A DNA stretch of 38,507 nt. It comes from an uncultured Neomegalonema sp. GTDB lineage: Bacteria > Pseudomonadota > Alphaproteobacteria > Rhodobacterales > Rhodobacteraceae. Made by a program: the position numbers and the translations under genes. Positions 24,777 to 33,786 of this stretch are shown piece by piece. Within the stretch, counting starts at the first letter, position 1. Each line of letters starts with the position of its first letter. Below the pieces are notes generated by a model. It ran no database searches, was not told the DNA's origin, and saw only the letters and a list, made by a program, of their open reading frames with translations. The stretch lies in the NCBI GenBank assembly GCA_937948985.1, contig CALFAK010000177.1, positions 1 to 38,507 on the forward strand, in the 5' to 3' direction.

Positions 24777-25994
24777 TCAAACCTTACTGAAGCACAGCGT
24801 CGCATTCGTCCCGCCAAATCCGAAGCTGTTGCTCATGACGGTGTCAACACCCGCCCCGTCGATGCGCTCGCGGACGATGGGCATGTCGGCGAAGTCGGGG
24901 TCAATCTCGTCGATATGGGCCGAAGCCGCTACGAAATCGTTTTGCATCATCAACAGGCAATAGATTGCCTCCTGCACACCCGTCGCGCCCAGCGAGTGGC
25001 CGGTGAGGGATTTGGTGCTGCTCAGATGCGGGATGTCACCGCCGAACGTGTCGCGCAGGGCTTGGATTTCGCGGGCATCGCCGACCGGGGTCGAGGTTCC
25101 GTGGGTGTTGACGTACTTGACCTTGCGGCCCTCCAGCGTGCTCATCGCGAGGTTCATGCAACGGACCGCGCCTTCGCCGGATGGGGCGACCATGTCGAAA
25201 CCGTCCGAGTTCGCACCGTATCCGGTTAGCTCGCCATAGATGGTCGCGCCCCTTGCTTTGGCGCGTTCATATTCTTCCAACACCACCGTGCCCGCGCCCC
25301 CTGCGATGACAAAGCCGTCGCGGTTCTTGTCATAGGCACGGCTGGCAACGCCCGGCGTCTCGTTATAGCCGGATGACAGCGCACCCATCGCATCGAAAAG
25401 GCAGGTGAGTGTCCAGTCCAGCTCCTCACCACCGCCCGCAAACACGATGTCTTGCTTGCCAAACTGGATCAATTCCGCGCCGTGGCCGATGCAGTGGGCT
25501 GAGGTCGAACAGGCGGACGAAATCGAGTAGTTCACACCCTTGATCTTGAACGGTGTGGCCAGCGTGGCGGAGTTGGTGCTGGACATGGCACGGGGCACAA
25601 AAAACGGCCCGATGCGCTTGGTTGCGCCCGTCCGGCGCACAATGTCTGCCGCCTCCACCTGATTGCGGGTCGAGGGGCCGCCGGACCCCATCACGAGGCC
25701 CGTGCGCACGTCGCTGACCTCTTCTTCGCTGAGGCCGGAATCGGCAATCGCCTGCTGCATGGCGATATAATTCCACGCCGCGCCGTCGCCCATAAACCGC
25801 CGCACCCGCTTGTCCACGAGAGCGGTGATGTCCACATCGGGCCTGCCCGCCGCGTGGCTGCGGAAACCGTGTTCGGCTTGTTCTTCGGAGAAACTGATAC
25901 CCGATTTCCCCGCGCGCAGAGACTCGCGCACGGCGTCAACGTCGCTGCCGATTGACGATACGATACCCATTCCGGTTACGACCACACGGCGCAT
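24777..25994 (-). CDS. fabB: Beta-ketoacyl-ACP synthase I
   Basis: A 405-residue condensing enzyme that elongates acyl-ACP and is needed, with FabA, for unsaturated fatty acids. The N terminus [16 protein letters not shown], active-site Cys162 in [10 protein letters not shown], and the histidines in '[12 protein letters not shown]' and '[11 protein letters not shown]' are intact. Pairing with fabA 40 bases upstream on the same strand supports FabB over FabF. GGGAGAA precedes the ATG at 25994. Confidence 0.95.
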   Translation of the reverse strand: MRRVVVTGMGIVSSIGSDVDAVRESLRAGKSGISFSEEQAEHGFRSHAAGRPDVDITALVDKRVRRFMGDGAAWNYIAMQQAIADSGLSEEEVSDVRTGLVMGSGGPSTRNQVEAADIVRRTGATKRIGPFFVPRAMSSTNSATLATPFKIKGVNYSISSACSTSAHCIGHGAELIQFGKQDIVFAGGGEELDWTLTCLFDAMGALSSGYNETPGVASRAYDKNRDGFVIAGGAGTVVLEEYERAKARGATIYGELTGYGANSDGFDMVAPSGEGAVRCMNLAMSTLEGRKVKYVNTHGTSTPVGDAREIQALRDTFGGDIPHLSSTKSLTGHSLGATGVQEAIYCLLMMQNDFVAASAHIDEIDPDFADMPIVRERIDGAGVDTVMSNSFGFGGTNATLCFSKV

Positions 25995-26034
25995 GGCGAT
26001 TCTCCCTTAAGTCTTATTATTGTTTTTAGTTTTA

Positions 26035-26550
26035 TCAGGCCGCGTCAGCGCCGAACAGACCCACGCGCATGTCTTTGACCGTGTAGGCTTGCTTGCCGTC
26101 GACTTCCATCGTGCCGTCGGCGCTCGCCATTTTCAATTTGCGGTCGATCACACGCTTAATATCGACGGTATAGCGCACCAGCTTTGCTTCCGGCGTAACC
26201 ATCTCGGCGAATTTCACCTCGCCCGCACCAAACGCACGGCCACGCCCCGGCATTCCACGCCAGCCGAGATAGAATCCGGTCAGCTGCCACAACGCATCAA
26301 GGCCGAGGCAACCGGGCATGACCGGGTCGCCGAGGAAGTGGCATTGGAAGAACCACAGGTCCGGTTTCACATCGAGTTCGGCGATAACCTGACCCTTGCC
26401 ATGCGCGCCACCCTCATCCGAGATATGCGTGATCCGGTCGAACATCAGCATCGGCGGGGCGGGCAGTTGGGCATTGCCCTCGCCAAACAACTCGGCCCGG
26501 CCACAGGCCAGCAGCCCCTCGTAATCATAGCTGTTTGCGCGTTCGCTCAT
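26035..26550 (-). CDS. fabA: 3-hydroxydecanoyl-ACP dehydratase/isomerase
   Basis: A 171-residue hot-dog-fold enzyme that dehydrates 3-hydroxydecanoyl-ACP and isomerises trans-2- to cis-3-decenoyl-ACP, the branch point to unsaturated fatty acids. The catalytic His71 and Asp85 lie in [20 protein letters not shown]. 'PMLMFDRI' and '[12 protein letters not shown]' also match FabA. The ATG at 26550 begins the usual 170-residue protein; the longer frame adds unrelated sequence. It forms the first half of a fabA-fabB operon. Confidence 0.96.
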   Translation of the reverse strand: MSERANSYDYEGLLACGRAELFGEGNAQLPAPPMLMFDRITHISDEGGAHGKGQVIAELDVKPDLWFFQCHFLGDPVMPGCLGLDALWQLTGFYLGWRGMPGRGRAFGAGEVKFAEMVTPEAKLVRYTVDIKRVIDRKLKMASADGTMEVDGKQAYTVKDMRVGLFGADAA

Positions 26551-26678
26551 GCAGTCCCCCGACGTATTTTTCATGCGCTCCCAGTCGCGCAACATTTCGT
26601 AACATCGACGCCCATAGCGGCGCAAGCATTCGACGTGAGGCGGTCACGGGTTGCGCATTTTGAGCAACAGGAGGGCGC

Positions 26679-27530
26679 TCACAAGTACCCGAAATGGCGC
26701 ATTGTACGTCCGTGATCACTGATCACTTTGTCGATAACAGCTTGGGGCAGTGTGGTTTTGCCGTGGCCGGAACCGCCCTGACGGAAGAATCGGTCCTGAT
26801 GCGCGGCACGTTCCGAAAACCCGTTTTGCGCCTCCATCGCGCTCAATGTCTCGAACGAGGCATAATCGATGGCGCGCAGCAGATGCGCCTTATCGATGGG
26901 CGCGCCAATGGCTTTAAGGGCGCGGGAGAAGGTGGCTTCGGGATCAGCGCGCATATCCTCATACCGCAAGGTCTCGACTTTGAAGGCTTTCGCACGGGTC
27001 CAACCGTCCACATGCGCGCTCCATGAACCCAAGATCTGTTTTACGGTGGCGGCGTTGGTGGGGACGTGGTTTTCAGGGTCGGCAATCGATTCAGCGGCCT
27101 GTTCAGGCGTCTGCGCGAGGTGATCCATGTAAGAAACCAGCATATCGAGCGGGTCACGGATCACATAAAGCGCGGTTTTGGTCACTTCCGGCGGGATCAG
27201 CGGCAGACCGGCCCGCTTGGCGTTGACGCTGTGTGTTTTGACCAGATTAACCGGCGCTTGCCCCGCGATACGGTGCAGCACTTGTTGACGCACTTGCGCG
27301 CGTTGCGGCGCGGTCAGCATCGTGTACCGCCCGCCAGCGACCTGCTGATAATGCGGCAGCGAGGAATCGCCCGAACTGATGCGCTTCAATGCATCCAACG
27401 GCAACGGCCCGTCGGCCTCGAACAGATAATTGCCAAGGAAGGCCCGCAACCACGTGTTGCCGGATTTCGGATAAGACGCCAGCCAGACCAGCGATTTTTG
27501 TGGTGTCGGTTGGCGCATGTTCTTGCTCAT
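26679..27530 (-). CDS. Sulfotransferase domain protein
   Basis: A 283-residue PAPS-dependent sulfotransferase. The 5'-phosphosulfate loop SYPKSGNTWLR is at residues 19-29, the 3'-phosphate site is 'YVIRDPLDMLVSYMDH' and the C-terminal 'FFRQGGSGHGK' completes cofactor binding; 'VKTHS' carries the likely catalytic histidine. It transfers sulfate to a hydroxyl or amine of an unknown acceptor. There is no signal peptide, so it acts on cytosolic precursors. It sits between fabA and a DUF1330 gene, which gives no functional hint. A second sulfotransferase gene lies about 8 kb away in the polysaccharide cassette. The start at 27530 (ATG) has a poor ribosome binding site, and a second ATG 12 bases in is possible. 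Confidence 0.88.
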   Translation of the reverse strand: MSKNMRQPTPQKSLVWLASYPKSGNTWLRAFLGNYLFEADGPLPLDALKRISSGDSSLPHYQQVAGGRYTMLTAPQRAQVRQQVLHRIAGQAPVNLVKTHSVNAKRAGLPLIPPEVTKTALYVIRDPLDMLVSYMDHLAQTPEQAAESIADPENHVPTNAATVKQILGSWSAHVDGWTRAKAFKVETLRYEDMRADPEATFSRALKAIGAPIDKAHLLRAIDYASFETLSAMEAQNGFSERAAHQDRFFRQGGSGHGKTTLPQAVIDKVISDHGRTMRHFGYL

Positions 27531-27646
27531 ATCCGGTGGTTTTGATGGGAGACGCAGCCCACATATTTTACGAAAAGTCCCGCATTACATACAGAGCTGA
27601 TTGTAAACGCCACATGCGGGCGGGGCGGTCATTAAAGCGTTCAATT

Positions 27647-27934
27647 TCAAACCCCCTCGGCAATAACAATCTCGGAGTCCGAATAAGCCTGACGCAGTTT
27701 GGCCGCCTCCTGATACGCATCGGAGTGGTAGCATTCGAGGGCGCGGGCGTAGCTTTCAAACTCGATCACAACATGGCGCGAGCGTACCGGACCCTCCGGC
27801 CCTTCGTTCTGACCGCCCCGAACATGGAAGACGCCGCCATATTGTTCCAGAACCGGGGTGTCTAATGCCACATATTTCGGGTAATTGTCGGGGTCCGTGA
27901 CATCCACGTGCACGATCCAGTAACCTTTTGGCAT
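27647..27934 (-). CDS. DUF1330 domain protein
   Basis: A 95-residue alpha/beta ferredoxin-like (dimeric alpha-beta barrel) protein. The pattern MPKGYWIVHVDVTDPDNYPKY, 'RSRHVVIEFESYARALECYHSDAYQEA' is typical of DUF1330, a family of unknown function. AAGGAT precedes the ATG at 27934. It is divergent from sppA, with 43 bases between starts, and its downstream neighbour is the sulfotransferase gene. Confidence 0.88.
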   Translation of the reverse strand: MPKGYWIVHVDVTDPDNYPKYVALDTPVLEQYGGVFHVRGGQNEGPEGPVRSRHVVIEFESYARALECYHSDAYQEAAKLRQAYSDSEIVIAEGV

Positions 27935-27977
27935 GTCTTTAATCCTTGCATAGCGTTTTCAACACAGGCCGCCCGTC

Positions 27978-28883
27978 ATGAACCAGATCGAAGAATACGA
28001 ACAGCGTAAGAAGCTCCGCGGCTCTCGATTCCGGTGGCGGATTTTTGCCGTGCTTGCCGTTCTGGCGCTGATTGCGGTGATTGCAAAGGATTTTAAACCT
28101 GAGATGGGGCCGCATATCGCACGATATGATGTGTCGGGCGTTATTTTGGGCGATCTTGAGCGGGAAAAACTGCTGCGCGACATCGCCGGGAACGACCAGA
28201 TCAAGGCGCTGATGGTACGGATTAACAGTCCCGGCGGCACGGTCACGGGGTCCGAGGAGCTTTACGAATCCCTGCGGGAGGTGGCGGAGTCCAAACCTGT
28301 GGTCGCAACGATGGTCGATGTTGCGGCGTCGGGCGGCTATATCACCGCGCTGGCGGCGGATCAGGTATTCGCGCGCGGCAGCACGATCACCGGATCAATC
28401 GGGGTGGTCTTTCAGGCACCGAACGCGCACGGGCTGATGGAAAAAATCGGCGTGCAGATGGTCGAGATCAAAAGCGGCAAACTCAAAGCCGAACCGACGC
28501 CCTTTAAACCTGTCTCAGCGGATGTGATCGCGGCGGAGCGGGAGCTGGTGGATGATTCCTTCAAATGGTTCCTTGATCTGGTGCGCGAACGGCGCGGGAT
28601 TGGTGAGAATGTAATCGCCGAAGTGCGCGATGGCGGCGTTTACACGGGCCGCATGGCGCTGGAGCTTGGCTTGATCGACGGGATCGGTGATCTTGATGAG
28701 GCCCGCACCTGGCTGACCGCCGAATACGATATTGATGAGTCGCTGGAGGTCGTTGAGTACGAGCCTGTGGTCGAAGGTAGGGGGCCGTTGGACCTCTTTA
28801 TCCACGCCGTTGACCGGTTTCGTCCTGATCCAGCGGCACTTAGTCAGACTTTTTCAACGGGGTTATGGGCAATTTACAGATAA
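27978..28883 (+). CDS. sppA: Signal peptide peptidase SppA (S49)
   Basis: A 301-residue, single-domain (short) SppA that degrades cleaved signal peptides at the inner membrane. A short cytoplasmic N terminus is followed by one membrane helix (about residues 19-36). The nucleophile is Ser118 in DVAASGGYI, and the general base is a lysine in SGKLKAEPTPF (probably Lys170). 'RINSPGGTVTGSEE' is the conserved S49 strand. It precedes ihfB on the same strand by 112 bases, an order familiar in Rhodobacterales-like genomes. Confidence 0.94.
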   Translation: MNQIEEYEQRKKLRGSRFRWRIFAVLAVLALIAVIAKDFKPEMGPHIARYDVSGVILGDLEREKLLRDIAGNDQIKALMVRINSPGGTVTGSEELYESLREVAESKPVVATMVDVAASGGYITALAADQVFARGSTITGSIGVVFQAPNAHGLMEKIGVQMVEIKSGKLKAEPTPFKPVSADVIAAERELVDDSFKWFLDLVRERRGIGENVIAEVRDGGVYTGRMALELGLIDGIGDLDEARTWLTAEYDIDESLEVVEYEPVVEGRGPLDLFIHAVDRFRPDPAALSQTFSTGLWAIYR

Positions 28884-28995
28884 TCGCATCTTCAAGGCTG
28901 GACATAGACACGCTGATCTGGGACGGTTATGTACAAACAGTTAACGCTGCCTAACATGTTGGCTTCGTTGCGCGATTAAGCCTGAGGACGTTCTA

Positions 28996-29289
28996 ATGAT
29001 TAAATCCGAGTTGATTGCCATCCTGTCGGAAGAGAATCCGCACCTGTATCAACGCGATGTGGAACGTGTGGTTTCGACTATTTTTGACACGATTTCCGAC
29101 GCGCTCGCAGAAGGTGATCGGGTCGAATTGCGCGGTTTCGGGGCATTCTCGATAAAAGAACGTGACAGCCGCACGGGCCGCAACCCGCGCACGGGCGAGT
29201 CGGTACAGGTTCCCAAAAAGCATGTTCCGTTTTTCAAAACGGGCAAGGAATTGCGCGAAAGGCTGAATGATGGGTATAATGGCGCGTAA
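28996..29289 (+). CDS. ihfB: Integration host factor subunit beta
   Basis: A 97-residue HU/IHF-fold protein. It bends DNA as a heterodimer with IHF-alpha in transcription, replication and recombination. 'MIKSELI..L', '[28 protein letters not shown]' with the DNA-intercalating Arg-Asn-Pro turn, and '[15 protein letters not shown]' are diagnostic, and the length matches IhfB. GAGGACG lies before the ATG. lapA and trpF follow, as in many alphaproteobacteria. Confidence 0.96.
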   Translation: MIKSELIAILSEENPHLYQRDVERVVSTIFDTISDALAEGDRVELRGFGAFSIKERDSRTGRNPRTGESVQVPKKHVPFFKTGKELRERLNDGYNGA

Positions 29290-29354
29290 TGTCATTATAC
29301 GATCAATCTGATCGCTGTTGACCGTAATCGCTGGTATGCCATGAGGGGTGAACA

Positions 29355-29654
29355 ATGCGCTTTCTCACGATTCTGATATCGATTTTGGTTGGCATGGCGA
29401 TGTGTGCGGTGTTCACCTTTAATCGCTGGCCTGTCAAAGTGAGCCTCGCCCCGTTCTTCAGCGGCCCTCACAATACGCAGCACATCGTTACATCGCCGTT
29501 GTGGGTTGTGATGTTTGTCAGCGCGCTTGTCGGATTGTTCTTCGGGTATTTACTGGGCGCGACCAGCGGTCACTATTCCGCACCGCCAAAAGCGCCGTTT
29601 AAGCGCGAAGATGAAGTCGACTACCTGCTCGGTGTCCGCAAACAAGAGAAGTAA
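29355..29654 (+). CDS. lapA: LapA-type (DUF1049) inner-membrane protein
   Basis: A 99-residue protein with two membrane helices (about 5-22 and 47-68) and a short charged C-terminal tail, matching LapA/DUF1049 family organisation; in E. coli LapA/LapB control lipopolysaccharide synthesis. The 'FNRWPVKVSLAPF' stretch between the helices fits the family. GAGGGGTG precedes the ATG. Its place directly after ihfB supports the call. No lapB follows here, so a role identical to the E. coli protein is not certain. Confidence 0.8.
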   Translation: MRFLTILISILVGMAMCAVFTFNRWPVKVSLAPFFSGPHNTQHIVTSPLWVVMFVSALVGLFFGYLLGATSGHYSAPPKAPFKREDEVDYLLGVRKQEK

Positions 29655-29660
29655 GAAGCC

Positions 29661-30314
29661 TTGGCTGACGTTAAAATTTGCGGCCTCTCGACTGCCGGAA
29701 CCGTAACGGCGGCGGTTGAGGCCGGAGCGCGGTTTGTCGGGTTTGTGTTTTTCCCCCCCTCACCGCGTAATATCAGCATCGAAACCGCACGCACGCTGGC
29801 GGGCGACGTTCCCCCCGGTATCGCCAAAGTGGGGCTGTTTGTTGAACCTGACGATGCGCTGCTCGATGCGGTATTGGCGCAAGTGCCGCTTGATTTTATC
29901 CAGGTCCACAAAGTCCATGACCGCACCCGGTTGCAGGAAATCCGCAAGCGCACAGGCTTGCCCCTGATCCTCGCATGGCCCGTCGCACAGACGGAAGATG
30001 TCGATGCGGCGCTGCAGATGGCCGGGGTCGCAGATATTCTGCTGTTCGATGCCAAAGCTGTCGAGGGTGCGCCCCTGCCCGGTGGCAATGGCGTTGCATT
30101 TGACTGGCGTTTGCTCGCCAATCGGCGGATTCCGGTGCCGTGGATGCTGGCGGGCGGGCTGAAACCCGAAACGGTCGCTCATGCGGTGACTTTGACGGGC
30201 GCGCGCATGGTAGACGTGTCTTCGGGGGTGGAATCGCAACCTGGAGAGAAAGACACGGGCGCGATCAAAGCATTTGTTGCCGCCGCAACGGGCAAACTAC
30301 CTCCTATTTTATAG
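29661..30314 (+). CDS. trpF: Phosphoribosylanthranilate isomerase
   Basis: A 217-residue TIM-barrel enzyme of tryptophan synthesis. 'VKICGLSTAGTV' carries the catalytic cysteine, and the catalytic aspartate is in 'ILLFDAK'. 'VGFVFFPPSPRNIS', 'PWMLAGGLKPETV' and 'VDVSSGVESQPGEKD' are hallmark blocks. It starts with TTG at 29661, six bases after lapA, with an AGAAG-like site; no ATG is available upstream. In relatives trpB usually follows, but here a secreted DUF3011 protein does, so the order may be broken at this point. Confidence 0.95.
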   Translation: MADVKICGLSTAGTVTAAVEAGARFVGFVFFPPSPRNISIETARTLAGDVPPGIAKVGLFVEPDDALLDAVLAQVPLDFIQVHKVHDRTRLQEIRKRTGLPLILAWPVAQTEDVDAALQMAGVADILLFDAKAVEGAPLPGGNGVAFDWRLLANRRIPVPWMLAGGLKPETVAHAVTLTGARMVDVSSGVESQPGEKDTGAIKAFVAAATGKLPPIL

Positions 30315-30369
30315 ACTTTGTAAATATTTATGATCACGATCCCTCTCAATTGAAGTAGGGAGAAGATCA

Positions 30370-31077
30370 ATGAAACAGCTTACCGTTTTCGCCGCCGCGC
30401 TCACCGCAATGGGTGCAATGGGCGCCCCCGCCGCTTTTGCCCAAGATCAGGAAGTGAAGCGTTTGCAATGCCAATCCGGCGTTGGATTGCGCAGTTCATG
30501 CGCCGCCGGGGGCGAGATCGTCAATGCCGGGATCGTGCGTGTGAACAGCGAAACACCCTGTATCCTTGGCTACACATGGGGCTTTGAGGAGAATGGCATC
30601 TGGACAGGCTCCGGCTGCAGCGCGGATTTTGAGGTGACAATCGTAACCCAACAGGCGCAAGCGCAAGCCAACCCCGACCGCCTTCGTGAACGTCTGCGTG
30701 AATCGCGCCGCACCATCCGTGATCTGCGCAAAGAAGTGGCACAGGAGCGCCAGTCACGTCAGGCGATTGAGGCGGAACTGAGTGAAGCCCAAGCCGCATT
30801 GGCGCAGGTGGCAAAACCTGCCCCGAATAAGAAGGGCGTGAAAAACTGGGTCGTTCAATCGGTCGCCGCCTGTAGCCGCACATCTCTGCGTGACGCCCGT
30901 AACTCCGGCGCGAAAAAGGCCCGTATCGCGGAAATTATCTCAGCACGTCCCACCGAGGGCGCATGGCTGGTCATTGGCCGCCGCACCGCTGAAGTCGCAA
31001 GCGGCGGACGCAAACCGAGCTATTTCCGCTGCTGGGTCGAAAAGGGCCAGGTGCGCAGCTACGAGAACTCGATCTGA
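30370..31077 (+). CDS. Secreted DUF3011 protein
   Basis: A 235-residue exported protein. The signal peptide MKQLTVFAAALTAMGAMGA ends at FAQ-DQ. Residues about 28-95 match the DUF3011 pattern of spaced cysteines ('RLQCQSG..LRSSCAAGGEIVNAG..RVNSETPCILGYTWGFEENGIWTGSGCSADFEV'), a small lectin-like beta fold. A coiled-coil-like Arg/Glu-rich segment (about 100-145) follows, then a C-terminal domain with two more cysteines. AGGGAGAA precedes the ATG. The role is unknown; it is probably periplasmic, with disulfides. Confidence 0.75.
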   Translation: MKQLTVFAAALTAMGAMGAPAAFAQDQEVKRLQCQSGVGLRSSCAAGGEIVNAGIVRVNSETPCILGYTWGFEENGIWTGSGCSADFEVTIVTQQAQAQANPDRLRERLRESRRTIRDLRKEVAQERQSRQAIEAELSEAQAALAQVAKPAPNKKGVKNWVVQSVAACSRTSLRDARNSGAKKARIAEIISARPTEGAWLVIGRRTAEVASGGRKPSYFRCWVEKGQVRSYENSI

Positions 31078-31078
31078 T

Positions 31079-31106
31079 TTATACGGTCCTGATCTGACCG
31101 TTATAA
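31079..31106 (+). terminator. Possible terminator after the DUF3011 gene
   Basis: ACGGTC/GACCGT with a seven-base loop, extended by A/T pairs past a one-base bulge, starts right after the stop codon and is followed by TTTC. The short U-tract makes it weak. Confidence 0.4.
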
Positions 31107-31111
31107 TTTCT

Positions 31112-31139
31112 CCTGTCCCGCAGATCGATGCGGGGCAGG
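31112..31139. repeat. Strong hairpin in the intergenic region before the polysaccharide cassette
   Basis: CCTGTCCCGCA-gatcga-TGCGGGGCAGG forms an 11-bp stem (one G-T wobble) with a six-base loop. There is no T-run after it. It may stabilise a transcript end or insulate the next operon. Confidence 0.5.
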
Positions 31140-31356
31140 GCGCATCTCACGACCGCAATAGGAACCACATCATTCGTCTAGAGGTCATCCGCGATCAGAT
31201 TCAGCCATAGAGTGTCAGAATTCACGCAAGTCTTGGCGGGAATTCTTATCCAAGTTGATCGCGAATGACTCCACGGGGCATGTAGTGATTGTCCCCACAC
31301 CGCGACATTCTTCTAGCGTAAGGCCTAAAGGGTGATAATACTGCGTTTCGGTGTCA

Positions 31357-31388
31357 GATTGCGACATAATTTGGTCCTGTTCGCAATC
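31357..31388. promoter_or_regulatory. Candidate operator/dyad upstream of the polysaccharide cassette
   Basis: GATTGCGA (31357-31364) and TCGCAATC (31381-31388) are perfect inverted arms, 24 bases apart start to start, about 60 bases before the first cassette gene. The spacing fits a dimeric regulator. The rest of 31140-31450 shows no gene. Confidence 0.4.
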
Positions 31389-31450
31389 GTACACCCATTG
31401 AAACAGCCTTGTGCAAATCCAGACGAGTTTGGGTTACCGGAGAAACCGTT

Positions 31451-32422
31451 ATGTCGTACGTGAGACGATTCTTTCTGACTATATGCCTTGTCTCTATCTG
31501 TTTGATATTGGCTGGACTTTATCTCCGCGTCGTTGGCTATAAATATGAAATCAATATGGAGGTTGCCAGCTCGGCGGAATCCCAAAACTCCATATCCGGG
31601 TCTTTGTTGGGCGCGCGTCGGTTGCTGGGGCTGCAAAGCGGCGGTGAATCCTTCGTCTCGCCCTTCAATATTTACCTGCAAAATCTTAAAACCAGAACGA
31701 CAGCCGCCGAGTTGTATAAAGACAAAGACCTCTTGAAGCGGCTTTTCCCCAGCCGGTGGGACGCAGAGAAAGGTGAATGGATTATCCCTGCGTCAATTGC
31801 GGGCAATGTTAAAAACGCGATCGCTGAACTTGTCGACTTTCCGTCACAGCAAGTCGCCGAGCCGGATGTGACAAATCTCTATGGTTTTCTGAGCCGCAAA
31901 ATCAGTATTGAAGAACGTGATTTTGGTAAATACCGCGTCTCTGTTTTGCTTAAAAATCGCGAAACGGGTCTGGAACTTCTCACAAAACTGCATGAAATCG
32001 CCGACCAGAGCACCAAAAGTTTCATCACAAATATATCCGATGAACGCATAGATCTTCTTTCAGAACGTGTCGCACGCTCCAATAATACCGAGATTCGCGA
32101 CAGTCTGGTTCAGACAATTCTGTCCAGCGAGCAAACCAAGACGATGGTTGATGAGAAAAATTTCTCCGCAATCGTATTCCAGCAACCTTCCACCACGAAC
32201 GTCCCGACGAAGCCGAATCCGACTTTGGTTTTGGGTATAGCGGGCCTGATGGGGCTGCTCATCAGCGCAATGTTCATCCTGCTATCGGCTGTCAGTGGCA
32301 GTGCGGCGCGTAATCGCACGAATGATCGGATGTCGGATGATTTCCAGCCGCTGGAATTGCGGCAAACCATAGATCATAATAAACAACAGCGCATTGAACA
32401 TCAAAGCGCTGGGGCGCGCTGA
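31451..32422 (+). CDS. Wzz-like polysaccharide chain-length/co-polymerase protein
   Basis: A 323-residue inner-membrane protein with the two-helix layout of polysaccharide co-polymerases: helix 1 near residues 7-28, a roughly 225-residue periplasmic part and helix 2 near 258-283, followed by a polar C-terminal tail of about 40 residues. 'FKVYLxNLK'-like 'FNIYLQNLKTR' and 'SISIEERDFGKYRVSVLLKNRETGLELLTKLH' resemble Wzz-family sequence; the match is by layout and weak similarity. No tyrosine-kinase domain is attached. GGAG precedes the ATG at 31451. It is followed two bases later by the Wzy-like gene, so the two are probably co-translated and set glycan length. Confidence 0.65.
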   Translation: MSYVRRFFLTICLVSICLILAGLYLRVVGYKYEINMEVASSAESQNSISGSLLGARRLLGLQSGGESFVSPFNIYLQNLKTRTTAAELYKDKDLLKRLFPSRWDAEKGEWIIPASIAGNVKNAIAELVDFPSQQVAEPDVTNLYGFLSRKISIEERDFGKYRVSVLLKNRETGLELLTKLHEIADQSTKSFITNISDERIDLLSERVARSNNTEIRDSLVQTILSSEQTKTMVDEKNFSAIVFQQPSTTNVPTKPNPTLVLGIAGLMGLLISAMFILLSAVSGSAARNRTNDRMSDDFQPLELRQTIDHNKQQRIEHQSAGAR

Positions 32423-32424
32423 TC

Positions 32425-33786
32425 GTGGGGATTTCCGCCCAAATAATGTATGGCTTCGCCGTATTATGGGGCGTGATCCTGCTCGAATTCTTTATTCGAA
32501 TTAGGCCCGGCATTGGTGTATACGCGCGCTCTGCCTGTGTGATTTTGTTTATTATGGCGTGCATGAGCCTGTATCTCAAGGGCGGTGCGCTGGCCTTTTT
32601 CTACCACGACCTTGTCTACGTGGCCGGTGGCCGTGACAGGTTTTTCAATGGTAATTACACGGAAAAATGGGCAATCGGCATGACGATGGGCACGATCATG
32701 CTCACCGCTTTGGTTGTCGGCTTCTGCGTGGCGGATCGTTTGGGCCTGTGCCCGCAAATCAAAACGACCGGCGTTCGGGAAGTGCCTTTTGAAGGCCGCG
32801 AAGGTCAGGTTGAGATGATGCTGATTGTCTTGCTGTTGCTTTCGATGTGCGCCTTTATTGGCTTGGTGGCTTCAATAGGCACAACGTCTTTGCTCGAGTC
32901 GCTCTCGACAAAACGGGACATCAGCGGCAGCCCGATGATCTATGTCATGATGAAGGTCGTCTATGTCTCCCGGATCGGCGCTTTGATTTCGATTTTGCTG
33001 ATTTTCTTGCGGTCAAAAGTGCGGTTCTTGGTTCCGTTTGCGATCTTATTCGGTGTGATATTATTTGCCTCAAGCGTGCTGCTCTCCAATCGCAGCTATC
33101 TGTTCGGCTTCTTCTTTGAAATATATATATTGGCGAAATTCTCCGGCTTGAAAATCCGGCCAATGCATATTCTGGGTGCTTTTCTCGGCTTGGGATCCCT
33201 CATGTGGATTTCCATCTCGCGCATGGGGGCAAAGCTGGAAGGTTTGGTCGATAATGTGGAATTGTTCATACTGGGGCGGCTGGTTGAGGGGCGCTATTTG
33301 TTTGATGTTACAAAGATTGGTGAGATTGGGCATTGGTTTGAAGAAAATGAATTCGGTGAGTTTGCGCCGTTCCTGACATGGCTCGTGGCACCGTTTATGA
33401 GTGTGTTTAGTTACAAGCAAATGGGGCCGTATATCTCGGATAAAGTTTATGGAGAGTCCACGAATGGTGTGACTCCGGGGTTTTATGTCGAGCTTATTAT
33501 CAGTTTTGGATTGTTGGGATCGATTGTCGCGATTTTCATTTTCGCGTTGATTTTTGCCGCGCTTTCAAAGGTAGTCATGAGCACTGTACCGCCAGAATTC
33601 CGGTTGCTGCTTCTTGCAATGATCCTTGCGAAACTGGTGTTGATCTTCAATAGCTCGCTGGGGGCGGGAGCTTTTTCTGCTTTTATTGACTGTGCTTATC
33701 TGTTCGTTGTTGCCGTGATGCTTGGGTGTGCAAAATTCTTGGAGGTATGGTTCGACCATGCAAAAAATCGTCAAATCCACTCGTGA
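32425..33786 (+). CDS. Wzy-like oligosaccharide repeat-unit polymerase
   Basis: A 453-residue protein with about ten to twelve membrane helices and a long periplasmic loop (about residues 270-345, 'RLVEGRYLFDVTKIGEIGHWFEENEFGEFAPFLTWL'). The topology matches Wzy-type O-antigen/exopolysaccharide polymerases, which join lipid-linked repeat units in the periplasm. Wzy proteins have little sequence conservation, so the call rests on topology and on the Wzz-like neighbour. It starts at GTG 32425, two bases after the previous stop; an ATG at 32446 is an alternative. Its end overlaps the start of the beta-helix gene by 29 bases. Confidence 0.7.
   Translation: MGISAQIMYGFAVLWGVILLEFFIRIRPGIGVYARSACVILFIMACMSLYLKGGALAFFYHDLVYVAGGRDRFFNGNYTEKWAIGMTMGTIMLTALVVGFCVADRLGLCPQIKTTGVREVPFEGREGQVEMMLIVLLLLSMCAFIGLVASIGTTSLLESLSTKRDISGSPMIYVMMKVVYVSRIGALISILLIFLRSKVRFLVPFAILFGVILFASSVLLSNRSYLFGFFFEIYILAKFSGLKIRPMHILGAFLGLGSLMWISISRMGAKLEGLVDNVELFILGRLVEGRYLFDVTKIGEIGHWFEENEFGEFAPFLTWLVAPFMSVFSYKQMGPYISDKVYGESTNGVTPGFYVELIISFGLLGSIVAIFIFALIFAALSKVVMSTVPPEFRLLLLAMILAKLVLIFNSSLGAGAFSAFIDCAYLFVVAVMLGCAKFLEVWFDHAKNRQIHS

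Noticed and set aside
29300-29314. CGATCA-atc-TGATCG hairpin between ihfB and lapA as an attenuator
   Set aside because: It is a short stem with no T-run and no leader peptide, so the evidence is insufficient.
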